A stretch of 64,000 nt of DNA from Spiroplasma chinense. Lineage in GTDB: Bacteria > Bacillota_I > Bacilli_A > Mycoplasmatales > Mycoplasmataceae. Positions 22,509 to 32,646 of this stretch are shown here, one piece after another (position 1 is the first letter of the stretch; each line of letters begins with the position of its first letter). The notes beneath the pieces were generated by a model that saw only the letters and a list, made by a program, of their open reading frames with translations, was not told the origin of the DNA and did not search any database. Position numbers and translations under genes: made by a program. The DNA lies in the NCBI RefSeq assembly GCF_008086545.1, contig NZ_CP043026.1, positions 1,116,001 to 1,180,000 on the forward strand, in the 5' to 3' direction.

Positions 22509-23392
22509 TATTTAATTAAGTGATCTTGTTCAATACTGAAGAAGTTAACATCAATCATAAAGTGTTCTACAATTGACTCAACAAATTCATCGTTATTTAG
22601 AATAGTTAATTCTTCATTTGCCAATACGTGATAGTAAGTTTTGTCTGTTAAGATGTCTACTAAATAGTTTTTGAAATCAAAATCAGCTGCAATTTTATCT
22701 CCACCAACTTTTTCAACATTTTCTTTTCAATTCTCAACAAAGAAGTTATATTGTTCTTCAACAATTCTATCAACTTGTTTTTTAAGTTTTGCATAATAAC
22801 TTTTATCTTTTGAAACTGATAAAGTATCTTCTTTAGTTAATACTTCTCTCACTTTTGCCACAGCGTTATCAACACTATCAATTTCAATTACATATTGGTA
22901 CTTGTGTTTTAAAGGAATTTCTAACAAAGCTTTATCAAGTCTTTGTTTGATGATTTCTTCTTTTTCAGTTCCTCTTCTTCTTAATCTTTGTTCCAATGCT
23001 TTTAAACTTGGAGGCATTAAGAAAATTGAAACTAGGTTTTCAGGTTTTTCTTTTTTAAGAACTTGTGTTGCTCCAATTACTTCAATTTCAAGAATTACAT
23101 TCTCTCCATTTTCAATTTTTTTGTGAACTGTTTTTCTTGGAGTTCCATAATAATTTCCGATAAATTCAGCATACTCAATTAATTCATCATGTTGGATAGC
23201 ATCTTTAAATGTTTCTCTATCCACAAAGAAATAATCGATTCCATCAATTTCTCCTGGTCTTGGAGGTCTTGTTGTCATAGAAACTGATTGTACTAGGTTT
23301 AAGCTTGGATCTTGTCTTAAAGCTTTGTTAACTGTACCTTTTCCTACTCCTGATGGTCCTGAAAGAATAATAATTTTACCTTTTTTGTTCAT
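22508..23392 (-). CDS. gmk: Guanylate kinase with C-terminal extension
   Basis: The 294-residue protein has a normal GMP kinase domain in residues 1-190: P-loop SGPSGVGKGT, the GMP-binding TTRPPRPGE and YGTP, and the lid RLRRRGTEKEEII. It phosphorylates GMP to GDP. About 100 extra residues follow, rich in acidic and aromatic residues and with no recognised domain; canonical Gmk is about 205 residues. Two Trp codons in the extension and its link are TGA. It starts directly after the rsmD stop (TAGATG) and is coupled to rsmB downstream. Confidence 0.93.
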
Positions 23393-23959
23393 CTAATCGC
23401 CCTCTATTTCATTTCTAAACACATACAAGTGCTTATTTTTATACTCTTTGTACTTAAGTAAAACAAGAAAATCCACCTTGCCAACTTCTAGTGGATATTC
23501 TGATTCTGTAATAACTATACCATAATTATTCAGAATTTTTTCTTGCTCTATGAATCTAAAAAACTCATAGTAGTACTCAATTTGTGCAAATGGTGGGTCT
23601 AAATAAATAATATCCACGCTTTTTGCATCATTTTTGACAAATCTCAGAGCACTTTTATAATCTAAATTTAACAATTTATAAGATTCTTTATCAATGTCTC
23701 TTAAATTTTGTTTAATAATTTCTAGTGCTGGCTTATAGTGGTCATTAATATATGCAAATTCAATTCCCCTTGAAAGTCCTTCAATACTTAAAGCTCCACT
23801 TCCCCCAAATAAATCAAGACTTATTTTATTTTCGAAAATAAAATAATTGTTTAATATATTAAACATATCTTCTTTTACACGAGCTGTTGTTGGTCTTGTA
23901 TTTTGACCTTCAAGAGCTATTAATTTTCTTCCGCGGTATTTTCCACTAATTACTTGCAT
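23393..23959 (-). CDS. rsmD: 16S rRNA m2G966 methyltransferase
   Basis: The 188-residue protein starts MQVISGKYRGRKL. It shows RPTTARVKEDMFNIL, LDLFGGSGALSIE (SAM site) and the NPPY-like catalytic motif DIIYLDPPF. It methylates G966 of 16S rRNA. It is the first gene of the rsmD-gmk-rsmB unit, with an AGGAGG-type ribosome site before the ATG. It shares the short divergent region 23960-24049 with def. Confidence 0.93.
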   Translation of the reverse strand: MQVISGKYRGRKLIALEGQNTRPTTARVKEDMFNILNNYFIFENKISLDLFGGSGALSIEGLSRGIEFAYINDHYKPALEIIKQNLRDIDKESYKLLNLDYKSALRFVKNDAKSVDIIYLDPPFAQIEYYYEFFRFIEQEKILNNYGIVITESEYPLEVGKVDFLVLLKYKEYKNKHLYVFRNEIEGD

Positions 23960-24023
23960 AATTTAACCTCCTATTAATTTGTCCATATTAATAATATAAC
24001 CTTAAATCTAAAAAAAATTAAGT

Positions 24024-24029
24024 TATAAT
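24024..24029 (+). promoter_or_regulatory. -10 element of def
   Basis: A perfect TATAAT lies 20 bases upstream of the def start. The best -35 (TTAAAT at 24002-24007, 16-bp spacing) is weak. Confidence 0.5.
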
Positions 24030-24049
24030 CAAAAATGAGGTAATTATTT

Positions 24050-24658
24050 ATGAAATTTGATATTGAAAAAGACTTATTACAAGGTGAAATTCCAACAAAT
24101 AAATGACTTTGAAAAGATACTCAACCAGAAGTTATTAGAAATAAAAGCGTTGATGTTGATTTACCTTTAAGTTCAGAAAATGAACTTGTTATGAAAAAAT
24201 TAATTGATTTTGTACGTTATTCACAAGACCCAACTTTAAATGTTGCTGGAACACCAGATCACTTAAGACCTGCAGTTGGTCTTGCAGCACCTCAAATCGG
24301 AAGTAACACAAACATGTTCTTTGCAAGATTTGAGTGAGACGAAGAAACTGGAGATATTGAAGAGTTTGCAATGGTGAATGCTAAAATTTATGCAAGAAGT
24401 GAACAAATTACTATATTGAGTGGTGGCGAAGGTTGCTTAAGTGTTGATAAAGATCGACACGGAAATGTTCCAAGAAGCTACAAAATACAAGTTAAAGGTT
24501 ACGAATACTTAACTGGTCAAGAGTTAGATTTAACTTTAAGAGGTTATCAAGCAATAGTTTTCCAACACGAATTAGAACATAATGAGGGAAAACTTTATTA
24601 CGACAGAATTAATGAAAAAGACCCTCATTTTAAAGATGAAAACTGAATTATCACATAA
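24050..24658 (+). CDS. def: Peptide deformylase
   Basis: The 202-residue protein has all three deformylase motifs: VGLAAPQIG, EGCLSVD with the metal-ligand Cys, and QHELEHNEG with the HExxH metal site. It removes the formyl group from nascent N-termini. The length and the insertion before motif 1 fit the Gram-positive type 2 enzymes. GAGG precedes the ATG by about 9 bases. In Bacillus, def lies between priA and fmt near gmk; here fmt is not adjacent. Confidence 0.95.
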
Positions 24659-24688
24659 AAAAGCAAGAATTTAATTCTTGCTTTTTTA
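24656..24688. terminator. Bidirectional terminator between def and lipoprotein gene
   Basis: The stem GCAAGAATT/AATTCTTGC is extended by A/T runs on both sides and has a one-base apex. It lies between two converging genes. Confidence 0.85.
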
Positions 24689-24693
24689 TTTTA

Positions 24694-25185
24694 TTAAGAT
24701 TGTGGAATATCAATTTTTAAACTGAAAACATTTTTAAATGTAATTGTCCCTTTTCCTTTTTCACTTATTTTTGTTGTAGTTTTAACAACATACAATTTGA
24801 ATGAAGTAGCATCTTTTTTACCAGCTACAGACATACCATAAACTGTCATATCAAGAATTGATGTAACCTCGTTTTTTAAGTCTTTTGTTTCATTAAACAT
24901 GCTGTATAAAGTTTCCATATTAGCAATTGTTGTAATTTCAGTTCCTGTTACTTTTCCTTTTATTTTAATATCTGAATTGTTTGATTTATATTCATCATCT
25001 TTAAAATCAGCGATAAGTTTTCCCTCAGCAATGTTTTCTTTTAAAACATCTGATGCATTAATTAATTTAGCAGCATCCATTCCTTCTGCAAAAGTTAATG
25101 ATTTCACGTTTTCACATGAAACTACTGTAGCACTAGTAGTTGCTACAAGCCCTGTTGAGGCTAATAATGTTAATATTTTTTTCAT
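24694..25185 (-). CDS. Lipoprotein, paralogue of the 50-54 kb array
   Basis: The 163-residue protein has a lipoprotein signal peptide (MKKILTLLASTGLVATTSA) and lipobox VVSC with Cys24. The mature part follows the plan of the family at 50-54 kb: a GKVTG..I strand, FNETKDLKNE, then GKKDATSFKLYVVK and a C-terminal IDIPQS. It lacks the acidic calcium-loop-like motif found in four of the others. Function is unknown; it is anchored to the outer face of the membrane. Its promoter carries a 16-T spacer (see the next feature), suggesting variable expression. Confidence 0.85.
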   Translation of the reverse strand: MKKILTLLASTGLVATTSATVVSCENVKSLTFAEGMDAAKLINASDVLKENIAEGKLIADFKDDEYKSNNSDIKIKGKVTGTEITTIANMETLYSMFNETKDLKNEVTSILDMTVYGMSVAGKKDATSFKLYVVKTTTKISEKGKGTITFKNVFSLKIDIPQS

Positions 25186-25223
25186 ATTTTTTAATTACCT
25201 TTCTGTGTATCACACTTATAAAT

Positions 25224-25250
25224 TGTATAAAAAAAAAAAAAAAATTACAA
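25224..25250 (-). promoter_or_regulatory. Lipoprotein promoter with T16 spacer
   Basis: On the minus strand, TTGTAA (25250-25245) is followed by sixteen T (25244-25229) and then ATACAA. Taking the last T into the -10 gives TATACA with a 15-bp spacer. The homopolymer is therefore the promoter spacer, the arrangement known from phase-variable vlp genes of Mycoplasma hyorhinis. A second TATAAG lies nine bases on. Confidence 0.6.
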
Positions 25251-25425
25251 GTTTTTTACTAAAATATGAATTTTATTGTTTAGTTTTGTTAAAATATTAA
25301 TAACGAAAATTCTTATTTAACTTTTTTGGACAAAATAATTAATAAAATTAAATATTATAGTTGCAGCCTTTTAATGCGACATTTACGTATGAATTTTCAA
25401 TAAGAAAAACACAGGAGATAAAAAA

Positions 25426-27213
25426 ATGGAAAAGAAAGATAACAAAGTAGCAAGTATTGTAGCCGATCTTGAAGCTAAAATTGAGATCAAAAAGGTTGGT
25501 ACGAATGCCAATCCAGAAAGAAAAAAATTAAATCCAGCTCCAGAACCAACTAAAGTTTTTGCTTTAGGTGGTTTAGAAGAAGTTGGTAAAAATACTTATT
25601 GTGTAGAATATGATGATGAATTAATTATGATTGATGCTGGAGTTAAATTTCCAGATGCAACACAACTTGGAGTAAGTGCAGTTATACCTGACTTTACATA
25701 CTTAGTTGAAAATAATAAAAAAGTAAAAGGATTGTTTATTACTCATGGTCACGAAGACCATATTGGAGGAATACCTTATCTTTTACAACAAGTTGATGTA
25801 CCTGTAATTTACGCACCAGAATTAGCAGCTGCTTTAATTCGCGATAGATTAAAAGAGTACAAATTACAAAACAAAACTGTAGTTAAAGAATATGTTGAAA
25901 GTGATATTTATCAAACTAAACACTTCACAATTCAATTTGCAGCAGTAAACCACTCAATTCCAGATGCTTTTGGAATTCACGTTTCTACACCAAATGGTGC
26001 AATCTTTTCAACAGGAGATTATAAATTTGACTGAACTCCACTTGGACATGATGCAAACATACAACGATTAGCACACTGAGGAAATGAAGGGATCGAACTT
26101 TTAATGGCAGATTCAACAAATGCTGAAGTCGAAGGCTATACACTGGGTGAAAGAAAAGTCATCCAAAATATAGATACGCACTTTTTGAAAGCAAAAGGAA
26201 GAATAATAATAGCTTCTTTTGCTTCAAACGTGCACAGAATTCAGCACATTATAGAATTAGCAAACAAATATGGTAGAAGAATTTTGGTTATTGGACGCAG
26301 TTTAGAACGTATTATTAAAATAATTCGTCAAATGGGTCACTTAAACATTAACGACAAAATGTTTATCAAACAAAATGAAGTAGATAATTTCCCAAAAAAT
26401 CAAATTATGATTTTATGTACAGGAAGTCAAGGTGAACCAATGGCAGCTCTTTCAAGAATTGCTAGAAGTGAACACCCTACTATTAAATTAATTCCAGGAG
26501 ATACAGTAATTTTATCTTCTTCACCAATTCCAGGTAACAGAGCTGATGTTGAAAATATTGTAAATAAACTTACAAAAATCGGAGCTATTGTTATTGAAAA
26601 CAATGGGGAACAAAAAATCCATACTTCAGGACATGCCAGTCAAGAAGAACAAAAATTACTATTCACTTTATTAAAACCAAAAAACTTTATGCCTATGCAC
26701 GGAGAATATCGAATGCTTAAGACTCACGGTGACACTGCTGTGAAAGTTAACGTTAAACCACAAAACGTATTTGTGGTTGCTAACGGTGATCAAATCTTAT
26801 TACATAATGGAGTTTCAGAACTTGGAAAAAGAATTCCAGCTGATGCTGTATTTATCGATGGAAAAGATATGACAGGAAAAGCAAGCAATGTTATTCGTGA
26901 AAGAAATATTTTAAGCCGTGATGGACTTATGGCTGTAATTATTTCAATCGATTCACAAGCTAACAAATTGAGTGCACCTCCAAGAATCGTTTCTAGAGGA
27001 AGCTTTTATGTTAGAGATAGCGGTAACGTTATTGCAGAATCTATAAACATAGTAACAAACGCAGTATTAGAAGTATTAAATTCACCAAAACCTACTTTTG
27101 GTGCTATCAAATCAGCGGTTAAGGAAACCCTTTCTCCATTCATCTTTAGATTTAAGAGAAGAAATCCTTTAATAATCCCTGTAATACTAAACAAAAAAAT
27201 CGAGGGAAAATAA
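25426..27213 (+). CDS. rnjA: Ribonuclease J
   Basis: The 595-residue metallo-beta-lactamase/beta-CASP RNase shows ITHGHEDHIGG (His107, His109, Asp111, His112), the FALGGLEEVGKN N-terminal strand, FSTGDYKFDWTP, and beta-CASP segments MADSTNAEVEGYT and IPGNRADVEN. It also shows the HTSGHAS and MPMHGEYRM motifs and a C-terminal domain. It acts as 5'-3' exonuclease and endonuclease in mRNA decay and rRNA processing. An N-terminal extension of about 40 charged residues precedes the core. AGGAG lies ten bases before the ATG. Only four bases separate it from the permease gene, so they form an operon. Confidence 0.93.
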
Positions 27214-27216
27214 GAC

Positions 27217-28755
27217 ATGAAAACAAAAAAAGAAGAAATAAGCTTGCTTAATGTTATCTGGATTGGATTTACATTTATAGCTGGTATAACATTTACAGCA
27301 AGTTTCAGCTCTATCCTTGGAGCTGATGGCGTTGGTGCAAATATCTATTGAATATTTGCACTTGAAGGTGTTATCGCCTTCCTTTGTGCTTGAGCTTTTG
27401 GTAAATTAGTTCAAGTTCACCCTGAAGCAAACGGAGGAGGAAGCCAATATACAAGAACTGCATTTGGTAAATTCTGAGGTTTACTTTTAGGACTATTCAA
27501 CTACGCTGCAATTCCAGTAATTGCAATGGGACTTATGGTTACAATGGTTAGAAATAACTTTGATAACCTAGCAGCCTACGATTCAACTTTAGGTGAATTT
27601 TCAGGAAGCTGAGGAGCTTGAGGAAATTTATACTTAGATTTAATTTCTTATGCATTATACATATTTGCAGCAACTGTAATATTAATGGGTTTAAGAAAAT
27701 ATAAATTTTTAGCAATCGGAATTGGTTACCTAACTTGAGGTATAACAATTTTATTAATGATTTTTGGTCTAGTTGCAGGATTTATACATCTTGGTGATGA
27801 CGCAAACAACTTTATAGATCATGCAAAAACATTTAATTTAGGATTTAAAAACTTTAGTTCTACTTTTATAACATGTTTCTTTGCCTTTTGTGGTTTAGAA
27901 ACTTTTATAACAACAGGAAAAAACATCAAAAACAGAAATAAAAATATGCCAATTGCAATCATTATAATTATGATTGCAACAACAGCATTCTATATCATTT
28001 TTACAATGATTATAATGTTTGCAATTAGCGGTGATTTTGGTGGAAACCCAAATATGCAAATTTTTGATGGATTTAAAAGTAATTTCTTACAAAAATTTGG
28101 TTCAACATTAATAATTATTTGTACTATTTTAATGAGATTTAACTCATTATTACAAATTACATTATTTGGAGGTTCAACTCTTGAACCTCTTGCAAGTCAA
28201 AGATTTTTACCAACAGCACTTTCTAAAGAAAATGAAGAAAATGTTCCCGTTGGTGGAATTATAACAACTGGTGTTATTGTTACATTTACATTTATACTAT
28301 TTATGATAATTCCCGATGTTATTCAGGGCGCAATGCACAAGCCTTCCCCTTTCAACTATGCAACTCTTGCAAGTACAACTTCAATTCTTTTAATTGCAAT
28401 TTATATGTTGGTTATTCCAGCTGCAATTGTTCAAGCATTTAGAAAAAATTTAAAAGCTAATTGATTTGAAATTGGTGGTTGAATATTTACAATGTTATTC
28501 TTAACATTTAATGTGGGAATGTGATTATATGAGTTAATAGACATTTTTATCAATCCATACGATAAATACGGTGACTTTGACCTACAAAATGTTATAGCAA
28601 GTATCTTCCAATTAATTTACCTTGCATTAATCTTTGTAGCTGCTGTTTGTTTATACTTTGTATATCACAAAAAACAATTACAAAAAATTGAAGGAAACAA
28701 GGAAGAAAAAGCAGCATTAGAAAAATACGAAGAAGTATTTAAAATAGTAAAATAA
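27217..28755 (+). CDS. APC-family amino acid permease
   Basis: The 512-residue integral membrane protein has about 12 helices. It has the APC-type unwound helix 1 (IWIGFTFIAGITF) and a GGGSQYTRTAFGKFWGLLLG segment like the conserved helix 2-3 region of amino acid/polyamine permeases. The C-terminus is a cytoplasmic charged tail. The substrate is not predictable by eye. It starts 4 bases after rnjA, and a strong terminator follows. Many Trp codons are TGA. Confidence 0.85.
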
Positions 28756-28759
28756 AATC

Positions 28760-28792
28760 AAACCTTTTAGTGAATTTAACACTAAAAGGTTT
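28760..28792 (+). terminator. Terminator of the rnjA-permease operon
   Basis: A perfect 13-bp stem, AAACCTTTTAGTG / CACTAAAAGGTTT, has a 7-base loop and is followed by T. Confidence 0.88.
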
Positions 28793-28854
28793 TTTTATAT
28801 TAATTTACTTTAAAAACCATTATAATAATAGAAATGATAGGTTGGGGTGATAAT

Positions 28855-29850
28855 ATGAAAAAACTACTAATTTCTTTAGCAGCAGCAGGAATTGCCGGGG
28901 GTGCAGTTACACCTGCAGTTTATGCAGTTATGAATAACACACGAGATGACGAAGAAGCACCAATTCACCAAAGAGAAGAGTCTTTTTCATATAGCTTAGA
29001 TATTAGAGCAATGTTACCAGAAAACGAAATAAAATATGGTGAAAAAATCATGATTTCTGGGGGTGGAGAGCAAGATCCCCTTCAAAAAGTTATTTGAAAA
29101 ATAAGTGACAGAGCAAAAGAATTAAAATCAAATAAATACGAACTTAATGCAATTAGTTCTGTGCTTTCTGGAACAAACAGTGGAGCTAATGGTTTTGCTC
29201 ATGTAAAGTCAATGAATGAAGTATTGCAATATAATATAGTTAAAGTCAGAAGACAATGAATTCAAATTGATTATAGAAACAACTCAATTTCTAACGAATA
29301 TAATGTTAGAATCGGAGCTGATTTTGAGGTAGCAAATCAAAGTAGTGGTCCATTTATAAATATAGATAACGTGCAACTTTCAAGTTTTGCAGGATTTTTC
29401 CCTTTTAAAACAGTCGGTGAGATTTTAAAAATATTTTCAAATAACTTATCAATGATTTACTACATTGTAATTGACATTTCACACATCGATTCACACGCTG
29501 ATGCTGGAATTGAACATACAAAACTAGATGCTTATCTATACGTAAACCAAATGCTTGAAAGCTTAAATGGTGGAGGTAGTGGTGTTAAATGAAGAGAGCA
29601 AATCTTGAAATATATTCAAGATTTACTAGACGCACAAATCACAAGTATTGATAAATTTGAAAAAATCTACAAAGCTGTTGATAATGGCAAAGGTGGATAT
29701 GAATTAGGAGAACAATTGGCGGCAAATTACCAATTATTCCATGATACAGATCCTTACTTCTATGTGGAAGTTACAAGTAAAAAACAAGCTATTGGTAAGT
29801 TCTACTTATTAATAGAAAACTATGTTGCAATTGAAGCAATTACACAATAA
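28855..29850 (+). CDS. Exported protein of unknown function
   Basis: The 331-residue protein has an N-terminal export signal (MKKLLISLAAAGIAGGAVTPA) but no Cys lipobox, so it is either cleaved and secreted or held by its signal helix. The mature part is acidic and soluble, with segments like SGGGEQDPLQKVIWKI and YIVIDISHIDSHADAG. I recognise no family. The start at 28855 is chosen because GGGGTGA lies six bases before it; an upstream in-frame ATG at 28834 lacks such a site. A TATAAT at 28821-28826 could be its -10. It is followed by its own terminator. Confidence 0.75.
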
Positions 29851-29854
29851 GAAT

Positions 29855-29880
29855 AAAAAATAGGTTTTTACCTATTTTTT
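29855..29880 (+). terminator. Terminator after the exported protein
   Basis: The stem AAAAAATAGGT / ACCTATTTTTT has a 4-base T loop and T tail, starting five bases after the stop. Confidence 0.8.
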
Positions 29881-29947
29881 TACTTTTTTAATAAAAGTTT
29901 TTTAGTTCTTTTTTTATATATAATTAATTACAAAGGGGGGTGCTAGA

Positions 29948-30856
29948 ATGAGAAGTTGAGAAATACAGAGAGTTAAATTTTGAGTAGTCTTTGCAAATAT
30001 TGTCGGTCTTATTATTGCAAGTATTGCAGCTGTAATATTGTTTTATACATTTGTACAAGCAACAACTATTGGTATAGAGGGCGTTACAAACACAGTTTGA
30101 TCATTAATATTTGCAATTTCAGCATTTGCTATTGCAGCTAATATTGCAGCGTGTTCATTCATAATTAACTTTACTAAAAAAAGTGATGATGCAACATTTT
30201 CAAACAACAGATACATTTTGGTTTTATTTTCTTTATCTTCAGGTGGAATATTTACACCATTTATCTTAATGAGAATGCCAAATGTTGATGTTAGAACATC
30301 AATTAATCCAAAAATTGTAGTTTCAAAAGGTTATGGAATTATAGCTCTTTCAAGTGCTATTGTAGGATTTGCTACATTTACAATCTTCAATGCAGCTACA
30401 AGTAATTTATCTAATCTAGGTTCATTAGAAGGTACACAATCAACAGCGCTAATAACATCAATGGCGATCTTTGGAGTATTTTTATTCTGAGGAATTTTAA
30501 ACTGTGCGTTATTTATTGGTAAAACAGTTGATGAAACATCTACTGAAGTAAGTGGATTTAGAAACTTTATTGCAATAATAAACTTTGTTATAGCAACAAT
30601 TACATTGATTTGAATTATTATAAATTCAATATCAACAATAATTAGTGCTATTTCAGATACATTTAACAGACGTAGTGGTTTTTTATCAACAATGTTCAAC
30701 TCTATGTTATTGGGGTTAAGAATTGCTATGCAAATGTTTATCATTTATACTGCATGACATTGTATCAAAGGAATCTGATCTAAAAAAGGCGAATTTGAAT
30801 ATGGTCAATACCAAAGACTATCAGACAAACAAGCTGAATACCAAGGAAGATTCTAA
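29948..30856 (+). CDS. Multi-pass membrane protein of unknown function
   Basis: The 302-residue protein starts MRSWEIQRVKFWVVF behind a strong GGGGGG ribosome site. Five to six predicted helices (approximately residues 10-40, 50-75, 90-110, 128-150, 168-190 and 205-230, with another near 265) are separated by short loops. The C-terminal tail is charged and rich in Gln and Tyr (EYGQYQRLSDKQAEYQ). I do not recognise a transporter signature. It stands alone between two terminators. Confidence 0.7.
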
Positions 30857-30862
30857 TAAACT

Positions 30863-30886
30863 AATCACTCATCTGAGTGATTTTTT
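30863..30886 (+). terminator. Terminator of the membrane protein gene
   Basis: A perfect 9-bp stem, AATCACTCA / TGAGTGATT, with a 2-base loop is followed by T. Confidence 0.85.
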
Positions 30887-30893
30887 AATACAA

Positions 30894-30922
30894 AAAATCC
30901 ATTTGTTAAACAAATGGATTTT
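30894..30922 (-). terminator. Terminator of the aldo/keto reductase gene
   Basis: A perfect 12-bp stem, AAAATCCATTTG / CAAATGGATTTT, with a 5-base loop starts four bases after the reductase stop. T follows on the minus strand. Confidence 0.85.
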
Positions 30923-30925
30923 CTT

Positions 30926-31747
30926 TTAGAAATCAAAGTTTGCAGGATCTGGTCCATCTCTAAGTTCTGGTATTGTTGATAATAACTCCATATCATCATC
31001 ACTTAACTCAAAATCATCAATATCAATATTTTCTGATAGTCTTGATGGTTTAGAAGTTTTTGGAATTATTACATAATCTTGTTGAAATGCTCAACGTAAG
31101 CAAATTTGCGGTTCTGTTTTATTATATTTTTTAGCCAACTCCACGATTTGCTCTACTTCAAAACATTTACCCATCATCATAGTTCTTCAAGACTCAACAA
31201 CAATATTGTTGTATTGACAATATTGTACTAAATCTCAACATTGTAATGCGGGGTGTAATTCAATTTGATTAATTACAGGTTTTATAGAGCACTTATCTAA
31301 AAGTTCTTCTAAATGAGGAACTAAAAAGTTACTTACACCAATAGATTTTGCTTGACCTGCACTTACACTTTCTTCCATAGCTTTTCAACATTCTAATCTT
31401 TGTTCTGTAGGTCAATGAATTAATAGCAAATCAATATAGTCTAGTTCTAATTCATTTAAAATTGTATTAATAGCTTCTTTTGCACCTTCATAATCATGCT
31501 TATCATTTCAAATTTTTGAAGTAATAAAGATTTCTTTTCTAGGTACCCCACTATCTTTAATTGCTTTTGCAACTACTTTATGGTTTTTATAAATTTGAGC
31601 TGTATCAATATGACGATATCCAAGTTTTAAAGCTTCAATGATCACATTGTAAGTCTCTTTCTCATCAGTTAGTTTATAAGTTCCTAACCCTATTTGAGGT
31701 ATTTCTTCCTTGTTATAAAATTTAATTTTTTTCTCTAAAATTTTCAT
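30926..31747 (-). CDS. Aldo/keto reductase
   Basis: The 273-residue TIM-barrel oxidoreductase has the AKR signature YRHIDTAQIYKN (catalytic Asp and Tyr), ITSKIW with the catalytic Lys, LLLIHWP with the His, and SIGVSNF and IPKTSKPSRL for NADPH binding. This is the 2,5-diketo-gluconate reductase / glyoxal reductase-like subgroup. The substrate cannot be told from sequence. It is a single-gene unit with its own terminator. Confidence 0.9.
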
Positions 31748-31787
31748 TTCATTACTCCTTTCACCTTAATTTTAATGGAAATAAAAA

Positions 31788-31811
31788 AACTTGCACTTAA
31801 ATGTGCAAGTT
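31788..31811 (-). terminator. Terminator of the 31.8-32.6 kb membrane protein gene
   Basis: A perfect 9-bp stem, AACTTGCAC / GTGCAAGTT, with a 6-base loop and T run on the minus strand lies 14 bases past the gene end. Confidence 0.8.
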
Positions 31812-31824
31812 AATTAAAAATATT

Positions 31825-32616
31825 TTATTGAGAAATTGATTCAGTTACATTGATTTCTCTAATTTTAGGTTCGCTATCTTTTTCTTTTGGTTGTTTTCTA
31901 CCAGGTCTGTGAGTTCTAATACTTGTATTAACAGTAAATGGAACTAAAGCTTGTAATCTAAATTGTTCCATTATGAATTTTAACTCAGCTTCTGTTAGAA
32001 TTGGTGTTGCAAGTTCTTTGATTCTAGAATTTAATCTATTAAACAATTTTGTTCATCAAATTCACCCAACTAAAATATTTAATACTCCTAACCCACATAA
32101 AGAAGCATAAATTTCTGCTAGGTGAGCCTTGTCTTGGTATCCAACACTTACAATTGATGCAGCAATTAATGTTCCATAGTTTAAAAATACTCCAAAAGCA
32201 GCAAAAATATGACAGTAGATTGATCTACTTCAAAAGTTACTTACTTGATTACGAATGTCTAAAATATTTGTAAAGTTATAAAGCATTAACATAGTACCTT
32301 TTGAGGTATTTGTTTTTTCATATCATTCTGCTAAATGCAATTCTTGATAAGCTGCTCTATAGTTGAAATGGTTGTTAAATCTTCTTCTTTCACCGTAGTG
32401 TAAAGTAATATCGTTATAACCAGAATTTTTTTGTAGTTTATCAAAAAGTTCTCTTTGGTTAATTTCACTAGTTCTACCTTTTGATTTAACATAAACACTA
32501 ACGTTAATGATTGTTGCTAATAATACAACAAATGTCACAAGAACACACCCAGCAATTATAGCCATTCTGCTTCAATCGGGTATGAACTTATTATGATCAT
32601 TTCAAATATTTGGCAT
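31825..32616 (-). CDS. Membrane protein of unknown function
   Basis: The 263-residue protein starts MPNIWNDHNKFIPDW behind GGAGG. One helix at about residues 18-40 is followed by a charged loop with GERRRFNNHFNYRAAYQELHLAEWYEK. Two or three further helices (about 130-190) lead to a cytoplasmic tail with basic RTHRPGRKQPKEK. The layout resembles small Mollicutes membrane proteins without assigned function; I recognise no family. Five or more Trp codons are TGA, which would have fragmented it in the standard code. Confidence 0.7.
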
Positions 32617-32646
32617 TTTTTCGTCCTCCACTTAAATAATTATATA

